64,000 nucleotides of DNA from Odontocerum albicorne (taxonomy: Eukaryota > Arthropoda > Insecta > Trichoptera > Odontoceridae). Shown in pieces: positions 36,313 to 50,641 of the stretch. Where the stretch lies: assembly GCA_949825065.1 (NCBI GenBank), contig OX463850.1, forward strand, positions 64,501 through 128,500, in the 5' to 3' direction. The notes under the pieces were generated by a model. It was not told where the DNA came from. It worked only from the letters and a program-made list of their open reading frames with translations, and did no database searches. Position 1 is the stretch's first letter, and each line of letters starts with the position of its first letter. Both the position numbers and the translations under genes were made by a program.

Positions 36313-36426
36313 CAATATAACATTTAAGAAAGATTCTTTTGTCTGAATCCCTCGGATTTACCCACACCAAATATAACATTTAAGAAAGATTCTTTTGTCT
36401 GAATGCCTCGGATTTAGCCACATCAA
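36313..36426. repeat. 56-bp tandem duplication
   Basis: AATATAACATTTAAGAAAG begins copies at about 36314 and 36370 that differ at a few bases. Confidence 0.9.
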
Positions 36427-36594
36427 ATTAATGGAAATTTGGGGTCACAATAACAAAAAGACGATTTTTAATTGGCATTTTTTATCCATTCATTTTTTTA
36501 AAATAGTTTTTTGATATTTTTGTTCTTAGTGAAACTTTTATTTCGCATTATTACGAGAATGTTGTTATTTGTATAAAAGGTATTTTAGATACTC

Positions 36595-36777
36595 GTATGC
36601 GAAGACCAAGGAGTATGTGTTGAGATATACTCGTATGATAACATATTATATAAACGTATGCGAAGACCAAGGAGTATGTGTTGAGATATACTCGTATGAT
36701 AACATATTATATAAACGTATGCGAAGACCAAGGAGTATGTGTTGAGATATACTCGTATGATAACATATTATATAAAC
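36595..36777. repeat. 61-bp tandem repeat, 3 copies
   Basis: GTATGCGAAGACCAAGGAGT starts at about 36595, 36656 and 36717. Each copy contains TACTCGTA and the hexamer TGTTGA. If the LTR call below is right, each unit spans the junction of flanking DNA and the LTR's 5' end. Confidence 0.9.
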
Positions 36778-37063
36778 GTGTCAATTGAAACAATATTTCT
36801 CCTTCCACGATATATCATATGTTATGCCTCTGAGTTTTCTAGGCTCTGGCCTAGAAGGTTATATTTTTCCTTCCATGGCATATGCCCCTGAGCCTTCTGG
36901 ACTCTGGCTTAGAAGACAACAGTTTTGACAGCAGATCGTATAAATGATGTTAGTGTTTTGTACATATTATTATAGTGTCTTGTATTTCTGCATTCACTCG
37001 CACTCTGGTTGTTTTGTAAACATTATAAATGAATAAATAAATTATTATTTTTATACTCTTACA
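36740..37063 (+). mobile_element. Possible Ty1/copia-type LTR (solo or truncated)
   Basis: The 324-bp stretch begins TGTTGAGATATA and ends ATACTCTTACA, giving the TGTTG...CA termini usual for copia LTRs. AATAAATAAATT near the end could be a polyadenylation signal. Directly after comes TGGTGTCTAAAAGAGG, resembling a copia-type primer-binding site. No gag or pol is visible downstream and no second LTR is in the window. The 5' end is blurred by the 61-bp triplication. Confidence 0.4.
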
Positions 37064-37873
37064 TGGTGTCTAAAAGAGGCACTCAATATATTCAAGTAAA
37101 ATGATCTCGGAAAATACGAGAATGTTTAAATTTGGAAAGGGCTTCGAATTTCGTCAGGACGTTTGCAGTTGCTGGTCCTGTGAAGTAAAATCATCTGCCT
37201 CTAATTAGATGGAGTGTGTAGCTTTAGGAAGCATTTAAAGACCACTCTTTTTTGAAGGTCTAACACTCCACCTAAAGCTAAATATGTTACTTTAAAAAAT
37301 CGGAAGATTTATAAAGGTTTCTTTGTAGTTTGTCTTTCAATGGTAAGACTTCCCTCGGTAAGTCTTCGCTTTGTAAGTCTTCTACGATTTCTAAATTATA
37401 TTTTTTAAGCTTATGCAGATACGCAGAAGTACCCGATCTAATGACCGCAGTCACCACTTCTCTATCCTTACACTGCCCTTAACTTTCAATTATAATGGAT
37501 TCGAATTCTGAATTAGAGCGCCCTTAAGAAGATTCTGCTCTCTAAACTGCGCTTCATAAATCGCTATTTTATTATTATTATTGTTGTCATTGATGTCAAT
37601 ATAACAAGCCTACTCGTCACGTACTGGACACTGGACACTGGACACTAGCCCGCCAGAATATTCTGATATTTGGACAGCTAATGGCTTTGCTGTATCTGAT
37701 ATGTTATATCTGGATTATTACGACCAATTCATGTTGAATCACGCATCCGATGGGACTGACGAAGAAAAGTCACGAGTTAACTTTTGAAGACCGCTGCCGC
37801 CGATTATCTGCCAATAGTTAAATTATTAATTACTTAGTTTTTGCTTTTTTTCTGTGAGATATTAAAAAATGAT
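37064..37873. other. No gene recognised
   Basis: Contains an imperfect inverted repeat at about 37209-37280 (GGAGTGTGTAGCTTTAGG facing ACACTCCACCTAAAGCTA) and a CTGGACA triplet near 37623-37645. Otherwise AT-rich. Confidence 0.5.
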
Positions 37874-40800
37874 GGAACGGGACTCTTTAGGATGTACTCG
37901 TCATACAACATTGACTATACTATTACTATTACTATTACATGTGTTTTATCTCATTCAACCGATAGAACGGGACTCTTTAGGCTGTACTCGTCATACAACA
38001 TTGACTATACTATTACTATTACTATTACATGTGTTTTATCTCATTCAACCGATAGAACGGGACTCTTTAGGATGTACTCGTCATACAACATTGACTATAC
38101 TATTACTATTACTATTACATGTGTTTTATCTCATTCAACCGATAGAACGGGACTCTTTAGGCTGTACTCGTCATACAACATTGACTATACTATTACTATT
38201 ACTATTACATGTGTTTTATCTCATTCAACCGATAGAACGGGACTCTTTAGGATGTACTCGTCATACAACATTGACTATACTATTACTATTACTATTACTA
38301 TTACATGTGTTTTATCTCATTCAACCGATAGAACGGGACTCTTTAGGATGTACTCGTCATACAACATTGACTATACTATTACTATTACTATTACTATTAC
38401 ATGTGTTTTATCTCATTCAACCGATAGAACGGGACTCTTTAGGCTGTACTCGTCATACAACATTGACTATACTATTACTATTACTATTACTATTACATGT
38501 GTTTTATCTCATTCAACCGATAGAACGGGACTCTTTAGGATGTACTCGTCATACAACATTGACTATACTATTACTATTACTATTACTATTACATGTGTTT
38601 TATCTCATTCAACCGATAGAACGGGACTCTTTAGGCTGTACTCGTCATACAACATTGACTATACTATTACTATTACTATTACATGTGTTTTATCTCATTC
38701 AACCGATAGAACGGGACTCTTTAGGATGTACTCGTCATACAACATTGACTATACTATTACTATTACTATTACATGTGTTTTATCTCATTCAACCGATAGA
38801 ACGGGACTCTTTAGGATGTACTCGTCATACAACATTGACTATACTATTACTATTACTATTACTATTACATGTGTTTTATCTCATTCAACCGATAGAACGG
38901 GACTCTTTAGGCTGTACTCGTCATACAACATTGACTATACTATTACTATTACTATTACATGTGTTTTATCTCATTCAACCGATAGAACGGGACTCTTTAG
39001 GATGTACTCGTCATACAACATTGACTATACTATTACTATTACTATTACATGTGTTTTATCTCATTCAACCGATAGAACGGGACTCTTTAGGCTGTACTCG
39101 TCATACAACATTGACTATACTATTACTATTACTATTACATGTGTTTTATCTCATTCAACCGATAGAACGGGACTCTTTAGGATGTACTCGTCATACAACA
39201 TTGACTATACTATTACTATTACTATTACTATTACATGTGTTTTATCTCATTCAACCGATAGAACGGGACTCTTTAGGCTGTACTCGTCATACAACATTGA
39301 CTATACTATTACTATTACTATTACTATTACATGTGTTTTATCTCATTCAACCGATAGAACGGGACTCTTTAGGATGTACTCGTCATACAACATTGACTAT
39401 ACTATTACTATTACTATTACTATTACATGTGTTTTATCTCATTCAACCGATAGAACGGGACTCTTTAGGCTGTACTCGTCATACAACATTGACTATACTA
39501 TTACTATTACTATTACATGTGTTTTATCTCATTCAACCGATAGAACGGGACTCTTTAGGATGTACTCGTCATACAACATTGACTATACTATTACTATTAC
39601 TATTACATGTGTTTTATCTCATTCAACCGATAGAACGGGACTCTTTAGGATGTACTCGTCATACAACATTGACTATACTATTACTATTACTATTACTATT
39701 ACATGTGTTTTATCTCATTCAACCGATAGAACGGGACTCTTTAGGCTGTACTCGTCATACAACATTGACTATACTATTACTATTACTATTACATGTGTTT
39801 TATCTCATTCAACCGATAGAACGGGACTCTTTAGGCTGTACTCGTCATACAACATTGACTATACTATTACTATTACTATTACATGTGTTTTATCTCATTC
39901 AACCGATAGAACGGGACTCTTTAGGATGTACTCGTCATACAACATTGACTATACTATTACTATTACTATTACTATTACATGTGTTTTATCTCATTCAACC
40001 GATAGAACGGGACTCTTTAGGCTGTACTCGTCATACAACATTGACTATACTATTACTATTACTATTACTATTACATGTGTTTTATCTCATTCAACCGATA
40101 GAACGGGACTCTTTAGGATGTACTCGTCATACAACATTGACTATACTATTACTATTACTATTACTATTACATGTGTTTTATCTCATTCAACCGATAGAAC
40201 GGGACTCTTTAGGCTGTACTCGTCATACAACATTGACTATACTATTACTATTACTATTACTATTACATGTGTTTTATCTCATTCAACCGATAGAACGGGA
40301 CTCTTTAGGCTGTACTCGTCATACAACATTGACTATACTATTACTATTACTATTACTATTACATGTGTTTTATCTCATTCAACCGATAGAACGGGACTCT
40401 TTAGGCTGTACTCGTCATACAACATTGACTATACTATTACTATTACTATTACTATTACATGTGTTTTATCTCATTCAACCGATAGAACGGGACTCTTTAG
40501 GCTGTACTCGTCATACAACATTGACTATACTATTACTATTACTATTACATGTGTTTTATCTCATTCAACCGATAGAACGGGACTCTTTAGGATGTACTCG
40601 TCATACAACATTGACTATACTATTACTATTACTATTACATGTGTTTTATCTCATTCAACCGATAGAACGGGACTCTTTAGGATGTACTCGTCATACAACA
40701 TTGACTATACTATTACTATTACTATTACATGTGTTTTATCTCATTCAACCGATAGAACGGGACTCTTTAGGATGTACTCGTCATACAACATTGACTATAC

Positions 40801-43800
40801 TATTACTATTACTATTACTATTACATGTGTTTTATCTCATTCAACCGATAGAACGGGACTCTTTAGGCTGTACTCGTCATACAACATTGACTATACTATT
40901 ACTATTACTATTACATGTGTTTTATCTCATTCAACCGATAGAACGGGACTCTTTAGGATGTACTCGTCATACAACATTGACTATACTATTACTATTACTA
41001 TTACTATTACATGTGTTTTATCTCATTCAACCGATAGAACGGGACTCTTTAGGCTGTACTCGTCATACAACATTGACTATACTATTACTATTACTATTAC
41101 ATGTGTTTTATCTCATTCAACCGATAGAACGGGACTCTTTAGGATGTACTCGTCATACAACATTGACTATACTATTACTATTACTATTACTATTACATGT
41201 GTTTTATCTCATTCAACCGATAGAACGGGACTCTTTAGGATGTACTCGTCATACAACATTGACTATACTATTACTATTACTATTACATGTGTTTTATCTC
41301 ATTCAACCGATAGAACGGGACTCTTTAGGATGTACTCGTCATACAACATTGACTATACTATTACTATTACTATTACTATTACATGTGTTTTATCTCATTC
41401 AACCGATAGAACGGGACTCTTTAGGCTGTACTCGTCATACAACATTGACTATACTATTACTATTACTATTACTATTACATGTGTTTTATCTCATTCAACC
41501 GATAGAACGGGACTCTTTAGGCTGTACTCGTCATACAACATTGACTATACTATTACTATTACTATTACTATTACATGTGTTTTATCTCATTCAACCGATA
41601 GAACGGGACTCTTTAGGCTGTACTCGTCATACAACATTGACTATACTATTACTATTACTATTACTATTACATGTGTTTTATCTCATTCAACCGATAGAAC
41701 GGGACTCTTTAGGCTGTACTCGTCATACAACATTGACTATACTATTACTATTACTATTACTATTACATGTGTTTTATCTCATTCAACCGATAGAACGGGA
41801 CTCTTTAGGCTGTACTCGTCATACAACATTGACTATACTATTACTATTACTATTACATGTGTTTTATCTCATTCAACCGATAGAACGGGACTCTTTAGGA
41901 TGTACTCGTCATACAACATTGACTATACTATTACTATTACATGTGTTTTATCTCATTCAACCGATAGAACGGGACTCTTTAGGATGTACTCGTCATACAA
42001 CATTGACTATAATATTACTATTACTATTACTATTACATGTGTTTTATCTCATTCAACCGATAGAACGGGACTCTTTAGGCTGTACTCGTCATACAACATT
42101 GACTATACTATTACTATTACTATTACTATTACATGTGTTTTATCTCATTCAACCGATAGAACGGGACTCTTTAGGATGTACTCGTCATACAACATTGACT
42201 ATACTATTACTATTACTATTACTATTACATGTGTTTTATCTCATTCAACCGATAGAACGGGACTCTTTAGGCTGTACTCGTCATACAACATTGACTATAC
42301 TATTACTATTACTATTACATGTGTTTTATCTCATTCAACCGATAGAACGGGACTCTTTAGGATGTACTCGTCATACAACATTGACTATACTATTACTATT
42401 ACTATTACATGTGTTTTATCTCATTCAACCGATAGAACGGGACTCTTTAGGATGTACTCGTCATACAACATTGACTATACTATTACTATTACTATTACTA
42501 TTACATGTGTTTTATCTCATTCAACCGATAGAACGGGACTCTTTAGGCTGTACTCGTCATACAACATTGACTATACTATTACTATTACTATTACATGTGT
42601 TTTATCTCATTCAACCGATAGAACGGGACTCTTTAGGATGTACTCGTCATACAACATTGACTATACTATTACTATTACTATTACATGTGTTTTATCTCAT
42701 TCAACCGATAGAACGGGACTCTTTAGGCTGTACTCGTCATACAACATTGACTATACTATTACTATTACTATTACATGTGTTTTATCTCATTCAACCGATA
42801 GAACGGGACTCTTTAGGATGTACTCGTCATACAACATTGACTATACTATTACTATTACTATTACTATTACATGTGTTTTATCTCATTCAACCGATAGAAC
42901 GGGACTCTTTAGGCTGTACTCGTCATACAACATTGACTATACTATTACTATTACTATTACTATTACATGTGTTTTATCTCATTCAACCGATAGAACGGGA
43001 CTCTTTAGGATGTACTCGTCATACAACATTGACTATACTATTACTATTACTATTACTATTACATGTGTTTTATCTCATTCAACCGATAGAACGGGACTCT
43101 TTAGGCTGTACTCGTCATACAACATTGACTATACTATTACTATTACTATTACATGTGTTTTATCTCATTCAACCGATAGAACGGGACTCTTTAGGATGTA
43201 CTCGTCATACAACATTGACTATACTATTACTATTACTATTACATGTGTTTTATCTCATTCAACCGATAGAACGGGACTCTTTAGGATGTACTCGTCATAC
43301 AACATTGACTATACTATTACTATTACTATTACTATTACATGTGTTTTATCTCATTCAACCGATAGAACGGGACTCTTTAGGCTGTACTCGTCATACAACA
43401 TTGACTATACTATTACTATTACTATTACATGTGTTTTATCTCATTCAACCGATAGAACGGGACTCTTTAGGCTGTACTCGTCATACAACATTGACTATAC
43501 TATTACTATTACTATTACATGTGTTTTATCTCATTCAACCGATAGAACGGGACTCTTTAGGATGTACTCGTCATACAACATTGACTATACTATTACTATT
43601 ACTATTACTATTACATGTGTTTTATCTCATTCAACCGATAGAACGGGACTCTTTAGGCTGTACTCGTCATACAACATTGACTATACTATTACTATTACTA
43701 TTACTATTACATGTGTTTTATCTCATTCAACCGATAGAACGGGACTCTTTAGGATGTACTCGTCATACAACATTGACTATACTATTACTATTACTATTAC

Positions 43801-46800
43801 TATTACATGTGTTTTATCTCATTCAACCGATAGAACGGGACTCTTTAGGCTGTACTCGTCATACAACATTGACTATACTATTACTATTACTATTACTATT
43901 ACATGTGTTTTATCTCATTCAACCGATAGAACGGGACTCTTTAGGCTGTACTCGTCATACAACATTGACTATACTATTACTATTACTATTACTATTACAT
44001 GTGTTTTATCTCATTCAACCGATAGAACGGGACTCTTTAGGCTGTACTCGTCATACAACATTGACTATACTATTACTATTACTATTACTATTACATGTGT
44101 TTTATCTCATTCAACCGATAGAACGGGACTCTTTAGGCTGTACTCGTCATACAACATTGACTATACTATTACTATTACTATTACATGTGTTTTATCTCAT
44201 TCAACCGATAGAACGGGACTCTTTAGGATGTACTCGTCATACAACATTGACTATACTATTACTATTACTATTACATGTGTTTTATCTCATTCAACCGATA
44301 GAACGGGACTCTTTAGGATGTACTCGTCATACAACATTGACTATACTATTACTATTACTATTACATGTGTTTTATCTCATTCAACCGATAGAACGGGACT
44401 CTTTAGGATGTACTCGTCATACAACATTGACTATACTATTACTATTACTATTACTATTACATGTGTTTTATCTCATTCAACCGATAGAACGGGACTCTTT
44501 AGGCTGTACTCGTCATACAACATTGACTATACTATTACTATTACTATTACATGTGTTTTATCTCATTCAACCGATAGAACGGGACTCTTTAGGATGTACT
44601 CGTCATACAACATTGACTATACTATTACTATTACTATTACTATTACATGTGTTTTATCTCATTCAACCGATAGAACGGGACTCTTTAGGCTGTACTCGTC
44701 ATACAACATTGACTATACTATTACTATTACTATTACATGTGTTTTATCTCATTCAACCGATAGAACGGGACTCTTTAGGATGTACTCGTCATACAACATT
44801 GACTATACTATTACTATTACTATTACTATTACATGTGTTTTATCTCATTCAACCGATAGAACGGGACTCTTTAGGATGTACTCGTCATACAACATTGACT
44901 ATACTATTACTATTACTATTACATGTGTTTTATCTCATTCAACCGATAGAACGGGACTCTTTAGGATGTACTCGTCATACAACATTGACTATACTATTAC
45001 TATTACTATTACTATTACATGTGTTTTATCTCATTCAACCGATAGAACGGGACTCTTTAGGCTGTACTCGTCATACAACATTGACTATACTATTACTATT
45101 ACTATTACTATTACATGTGTTTTATCTCATTCAACCGATAGAACGGGACTCTTTAGGCTGTACTCGTCATACAACATTGACTATACTATTACTATTACTA
45201 TTACTATTACATGTGTTTTATCTCATTCAACCGATAGAACGGGACTCTTTAGGCTGTACTCGTCATACAACATTGACTATACTATTACTATTACTATTAC
45301 ATGTGTTTTATCTCATTCAACCGATAGAACGGGACTCTTTAGGATGTACTCGTCATACAACATTGACTATACTATTACTATTACATGTGTTTTATCTCAT
45401 TCAACCGATAGAACGGGACTCTTTAGGATGTACTCGTCATACAACATTGACTATAATATTACTATTACTATTACTATTACATGTGTTTTATCTCATTCAA
45501 CCGATAGAACGGGACTCTTTAGGATGTATTCGTCATACAACATTGACTATAATATTACTATTACTATTACTATTACATGTGTTTTATCTCATTCAACCGA
45601 TAGAACGGGACTCTTTAGGATGTACTCGTCATACAACATTGACTATAATATTACTATTACTATTACTATTACATGTGTTTTATCTCATTCAACCGATAGA
45701 ACGGGACTCTTTAGGATGTACTCGTCATACAACATTGACTATAATATTACTATTACTATTACTATTACATGTGTTTTATCTCATTCAACCGATAGAACGG
45801 GACTCTTTAGGATGTACTCGTCATACAACATTGACTATAATATTACTATTACTATTACTATTACATGTGTTTTATCTCATTCAACCGATAGAACGGGACT
45901 CTTTAGGATGTACTCGTCATACAACATTGACTATAATATTACTATTACTATTACTATTACATGTGTTTTATCTCATTCAACCGATAGAACGGGACTCTTT
46001 AGGATGTACTCGTCATACAACATTGACTATACTATTACTATTACTATTACATGTGTTTTATCTCATTCAACCGATAGAACGGGACTCTTTAGGATGTACT
46101 CGTCATACAACATTGACTATAATATTACTATTACTATTACATGTGTTTTATCTCATTCAACCGATAGAACGGGACTCTTTAGGCTGTACTCGTCATACAA
46201 CATTGACTATACTATTACTATTACTATTACTATTACATGTGTTTTATCTCATTCAACCGATAGAACGGGACTCTTTAGGATGTACTCGTCATACAACATT
46301 GACTATAATATTACTATTACTATAACTATTACATGTGTTTTATCTCATTCAACCGATAGAACGGGACTCTTTAGGATGTACTCGTCATACAACATTGACT
46401 ATACTATTACTATTACTATTACATGTGTTTTATCTCATTCAACCGATAGAACGGGACTCTTTAGGATGTACTCGTCATACAACATTGACTATAATATTAC
46501 TATTACTATTACATGTGTTTTATCTCATTCAACCGATAGAACGGGACTCTTTAGGCTGTACTCGTCATACAACATTGACTATACTATTACTATTACTATT
46601 ACTATTACATGTGTTTTATCTCATTCAACCGATAGAACGGGACTCTTTAGGATGTACTCGTCATACAACATTGACTATAATATTACTATTACTATTACTA
46701 TTACATGTGTTTTATCTCATTCAACCGATAGAACGGGACTCTTTAGGATGTACTCGTCATACAACATTGACTATACTATTACTATTACTATTACATGTGT

Positions 46801-47720
46801 TTTATCTCATTCAACCGATAGAACGGGACTCTTTAGGATGTACTCGTCATACAACATTGACTATACTATTACTATTACTATTACATGTGTTTTATCTCAT
46901 TCAACCGATAGAACGGGACTCTTTAGGATGTACTCGTCATACAACATTGATTATACTATTACTATTACTATTACATGTGTTTTATCTCATTCAACCGATA
47001 GAACGGGACTCTTTAGGATGTACTCGTCATACAACATTGACTATACTATTACTATTACTATTACATGTGTTTTATCTCATTCAACCGATAGAACGGGACT
47101 CTTTAGGATGTACTCGTCATACAACATTGACTATACTATTACTATTACTATTACATGTGTTTTATCTCATTCAACCGATAGAACGGGACTCTTTAGGCTG
47201 TACTCGTCATACAACATTGACTATACTATTACTATTACTATTACATGTGTTTTATCTCATTCAACCGATAGAACGGGACTCTTTAGGATGTACTCGTCAT
47301 ACAACATTGACTATACTATTACTATTACTATTACATGTGTTTTATCTCATTCAACCGATAGAACGGGACTCTTTAGGATGTACTCGTCATACAACATTGA
47401 TTATACTATTACTATTACTATTACATGTGTTTTATCTCATTCAACCGATAGAACGGGACTCTTTAGGATGTACTCGTCATACAACATTGACTATACTATT
47501 ACTATTACTATTACATGTGTTTTATCTCATTCAACCGATAGAACGGGACTCTTTAGGATGTACTCGTCATACAACATTGACTATACTATTACTATTACTA
47601 TTACATGTGTTTTATCTCATTCAACCGATAGAACGGGACTCTTTAGGCTGTACTCGTCATACAACATTGACTATACTATTACTATTACTATTACATGTGT
47701 TTTATCTCATTCAACCGATA
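37874..47720 (+). repeat. 9.8-kb satellite array of 84/90/96-bp units
   Basis: Roughly 105 units run from GGACTCTTTAGG to ACCGATAGAACG. Unit length changes in 6-bp steps because each unit contains a (TATTAC)n microsatellite of varying count. A second variant site is GATG/GCTG, and late units have CTATAATATT. All lengths are multiples of three and lack stops in two plus-strand frames. This explains the apparent 3324- and 2818-codon ORFs, which I do not call as genes. The pattern of variants in 38432-42067 is repeated in 42068-45511. Confidence 0.97.
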
Positions 47721-48329
47721 AAACTTATTTATATGAAGCGATTTTAACATTTCTAAACGCTTTTGTTTCTCTTACAGTTTGTATATTTTACATTGTCTTT
47801 GATTTGAGGGAGTGAGTGACATTGTCATGGAAAACTTGATGATTTTTTAATCAACAATCTTAAACATTTCAAGAAAAGCGATGAAATACACTATTTTACA
47901 CTATTTTCTTATATATATAAATACACTATGTTATTATATAAACATAATAATGGTGAGTAGTAAAATATTCGTAATATCGACAGATAAATTCGCGTGTTGT
48001 CAATTTGATACCGAGAAATTCCAAAATGTTCGACAACACGAAATAACAAACAGGACTACAGCTGTCAGATGGAAAGCGGTAACTCGGGCAGGTCGGACGT
48101 AACATAATAAGATGCGGCGAATAGATAGCGTCTCTCCAACTTGTTGTGGAGGGTAAAATATCTTTGGTAAACATGAAACAGGAAGCTCCGACCTCCCGAA
48201 TTTATATGTATGAAATTTAAATAGATACCGACATATGTTCAAAACATCTCATTTCTATTCCAAGTTACTATTATACGTACGTCATGGTTTGCTTTCCAAA
48301 ACAGTATCTCTCAAACTATTCGTAAGATC
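47721..48329. other. No gene recognised
   Basis: AT-rich, with only short ORFs. Confidence 0.5.
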
Positions 48330-48412
48330 AAATACAACACGTGTATATAGCGTAAGCTGATCAATACTAAAATACAACACGTATATAGCGTAAGCTGATC
48401 CATACTACAATA
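48330..48412. repeat. 40-bp tandem duplication
   Basis: AAATACAACACGTGTATATA and AAATACAACACGTATATA start copies at 48330 and 48370; a 2-bp indel separates them. Confidence 0.88.
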
Positions 48413-48478
48413 CAATTATTAACAGATGTATTGTATTGTATTCAAATCTAATATTTCTGATTCAAATTTGAGACCTGT

Positions 48479-48675
48479 TAATAAACACACAGTCGTAATG
48501 TATTGGCGTCAAAAAACACACAGCCGTAATGTACTGACGTCAATAAACACACAGACGTAATGTACTGACGTCAATAAACACACATCCATAATGTACTGAC
48601 GTCAATAAACACATAGCCGTAATGTACTGATGTCAATAAACACATAACTGAACTGAAATGTGCTGACGTCAATAA
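48479..48675. repeat. 31-bp minisatellite carrying TGACGTCA in most units
   Basis: About six units of AATAAACACACAG...GTAATGTACTGACGTC follow one another. The perfect palindrome TGACGTCA, the cAMP response element core, occurs at 48535, 48566, 48597 and 48664. Two further units have TGGCGTCA-like or TGATGTCA variants. Whether any factor binds here is unknown. Confidence 0.88.
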
Positions 48676-49226
48676 ACAGAATAGTTAACGAAAACTTGCT
48701 CAAAATTATTATACACATAACATATAATAAGTTAAAGGATAAATCATTGTTGAAACAGAGCTTTTTTTTTTAATGAAATTATCACGAGTGTTAGCCATGG
48801 ACTTTTTTAAAGTTCGACATTATTTTTTAAATGTTTAAAGTTATGTGCATCAACGTATTCATATTCAAGAGAGAATTGAAAAAAAAAATGTTATTATTCA
48901 GAACTCATTTCACCCCAATTTCCCCCCTCCCCTCCCTATCCTTGAACGGGATCTTTCCTCAAGTCCAGCCAGTATAATATTATTTTGAGATGAGTATTTT
49001 TTTATTTGAAGTCGAATGAATATTTTTTTTGTAAAATCTTACATACTATAGATTAAAACAACTTTACGCATCCAAGTTAAGCTGGTGGGCTGGAAGAAAT
49101 GATCGCGTACAAAAAGCCAATGAATATACGAGTATATGCCATAATTAATGGATGGAAAACGTTTTATTTGAAATAAACATAAAGTAGTAATCATGAACAC
49201 CGATAAAACAAGACGAGTGATGTTGG
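48676..49226. other. No gene recognised
   Basis: AT-rich. Positions about 48920-48940 are a C-rich run. Octamer at 49127, in a context (TATATGCCAT after it) shared with those at 560 and 15747. Confidence 0.5.
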
Positions 49227-49815
49227 GATGAGAGTTGTGTAAATCAGTGGAGGAGACCTTGGGATGAGAGTTGTGTAAATCAGTGGAGGAGACCTTTGGA
49301 TGAGAGTTGTGTAAATCAGTGGAGGAGACCTTGGGATGAGAGTTGTGTAAATCAGTGGAGGAGACCTTTGGATGAGAGTTGTGTAAATCAGTGGAGGAGA
49401 CCTTTGGATGGAGTTGTGTAAATCAGTGGAGGAGACCTTTGGATGAGAGTTGTGTAAATCAGTGGAGGAGACCTTGGGATGAGAGTTGTGTAAATCAGTG
49501 GAGGAGACCTTGGGATGAGAGTTATGTAAATCAGTGGAGGAGACCTTTGGATGAGAGTTGTGTAAATCAGTGGAGGAGACCTTGGGATGAGAGTTATGTA
49601 AATCAGTGGAGGAGACCTTTGGATGAGAGTTGTGTAAATCAGTGGAGGAGACCTTGGGATGAGAGTTGTGTAAATCAGTGGAGGAGACCTTTGGATGAGA
49701 GTTGTGTAAATCAGTGGAGGAGACCTTGGGATGAGAGTTGTGTAAATCAGTGGAGGAGACCTTGGGATGAGAGTTATGTAAATCAGTGGAGGAGACCTTT
49801 GGATGAGAGTTGTGT
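49227..49815. repeat. 36-bp tandem array, about 16 units
   Basis: GATGAGAGTTGTGTAAATCA begins each 36-bp unit. Units alternate irregularly between CCTTGG and CCTTTGG forms with compensating length, and one unit near 49408 lacks bases. The DESCVNQWRRP-type peptide is a by-product of a 12-codon period. Confidence 0.93.
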
Positions 49816-50641
49816 ATGTTAAATCCACATTGAATTTATAGTGTAAAGATTCTGATTAAATATGATAACAGCTCTTTATTCGTTACTATTTTTTGTTTCA
49901 TCATAAATTGACCATTTTAACCCGAATTATCCACAACTTCTCTGTTGAGAACAATTTTGGATTACAACTCTGTAATGTGGTCATCCCACTACGGTGTCCA
50001 TTTTGAGATTTTAGCGATTTGTAAACTTTAAGCTGCAGATTCCTATAACTGAATTGGATCTGACGCTTTGATCTGATGCTATGTTCTGATGCCATGATCT
50101 GATACTATGATCTGATGTTAGAAGAAATGACTCTTACAGCCTTCTCAGTAAAAGCCACCTTCTCAACCTTACAACATTATTTAAGATTGTCAATGTGTAT
50201 TTAAATTGTCCGGAACTCAGCTTGTCCACGCTGCACGTTCCTTGTAGAGCTACTCGGCAACATGTTTTGTTCCATCTATACTGAAGTAGTTGCGACGAAT
50301 TATTTGTACAACCCTGGCATAGCAAGACTGCACAGGTTGTACAACTCTGGCATAGCGAGACTGCACAGATTGAACAGTAAATATGACTTGGGTACTTACT
50401 AGTACATGACTGAAGTAAAAATATGTTCTTGCCGAGATGAATCCATCGAATTGTATAGGTTGCATTATGGTGTTATTTGTCTTACACTATAGTTTTTCTT
50501 CTCTACTGTACGAGTATGTATAACTCTGCTATGATGTCAATATTAACTTTATATGTTGGTTTTTTTTATAATATTTTGTATAAAAGGTTGTACATTGAAA
50601 TAAAATAAAATATGACGAATAATTTACTTTTCTATCGACAT
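49816..50641. other. No gene recognised; two small repeats
   Basis: Contains a GATCTGAT-type 15-16-bp degenerate repeat at about 50066-50125. A 33-bp duplication (TTGTACAACCCTGGCATAGC) lies at 50304-50370. Octamer at 50509. Confidence 0.6.

Noticed and set aside
37841..47815. A 3324-codon ORF and an overlapping 2818-codon ORF
   Set aside because: Both are products of a satellite whose unit lengths are multiples of three without stops. No start context, domain or flanking gene structure supports a protein.
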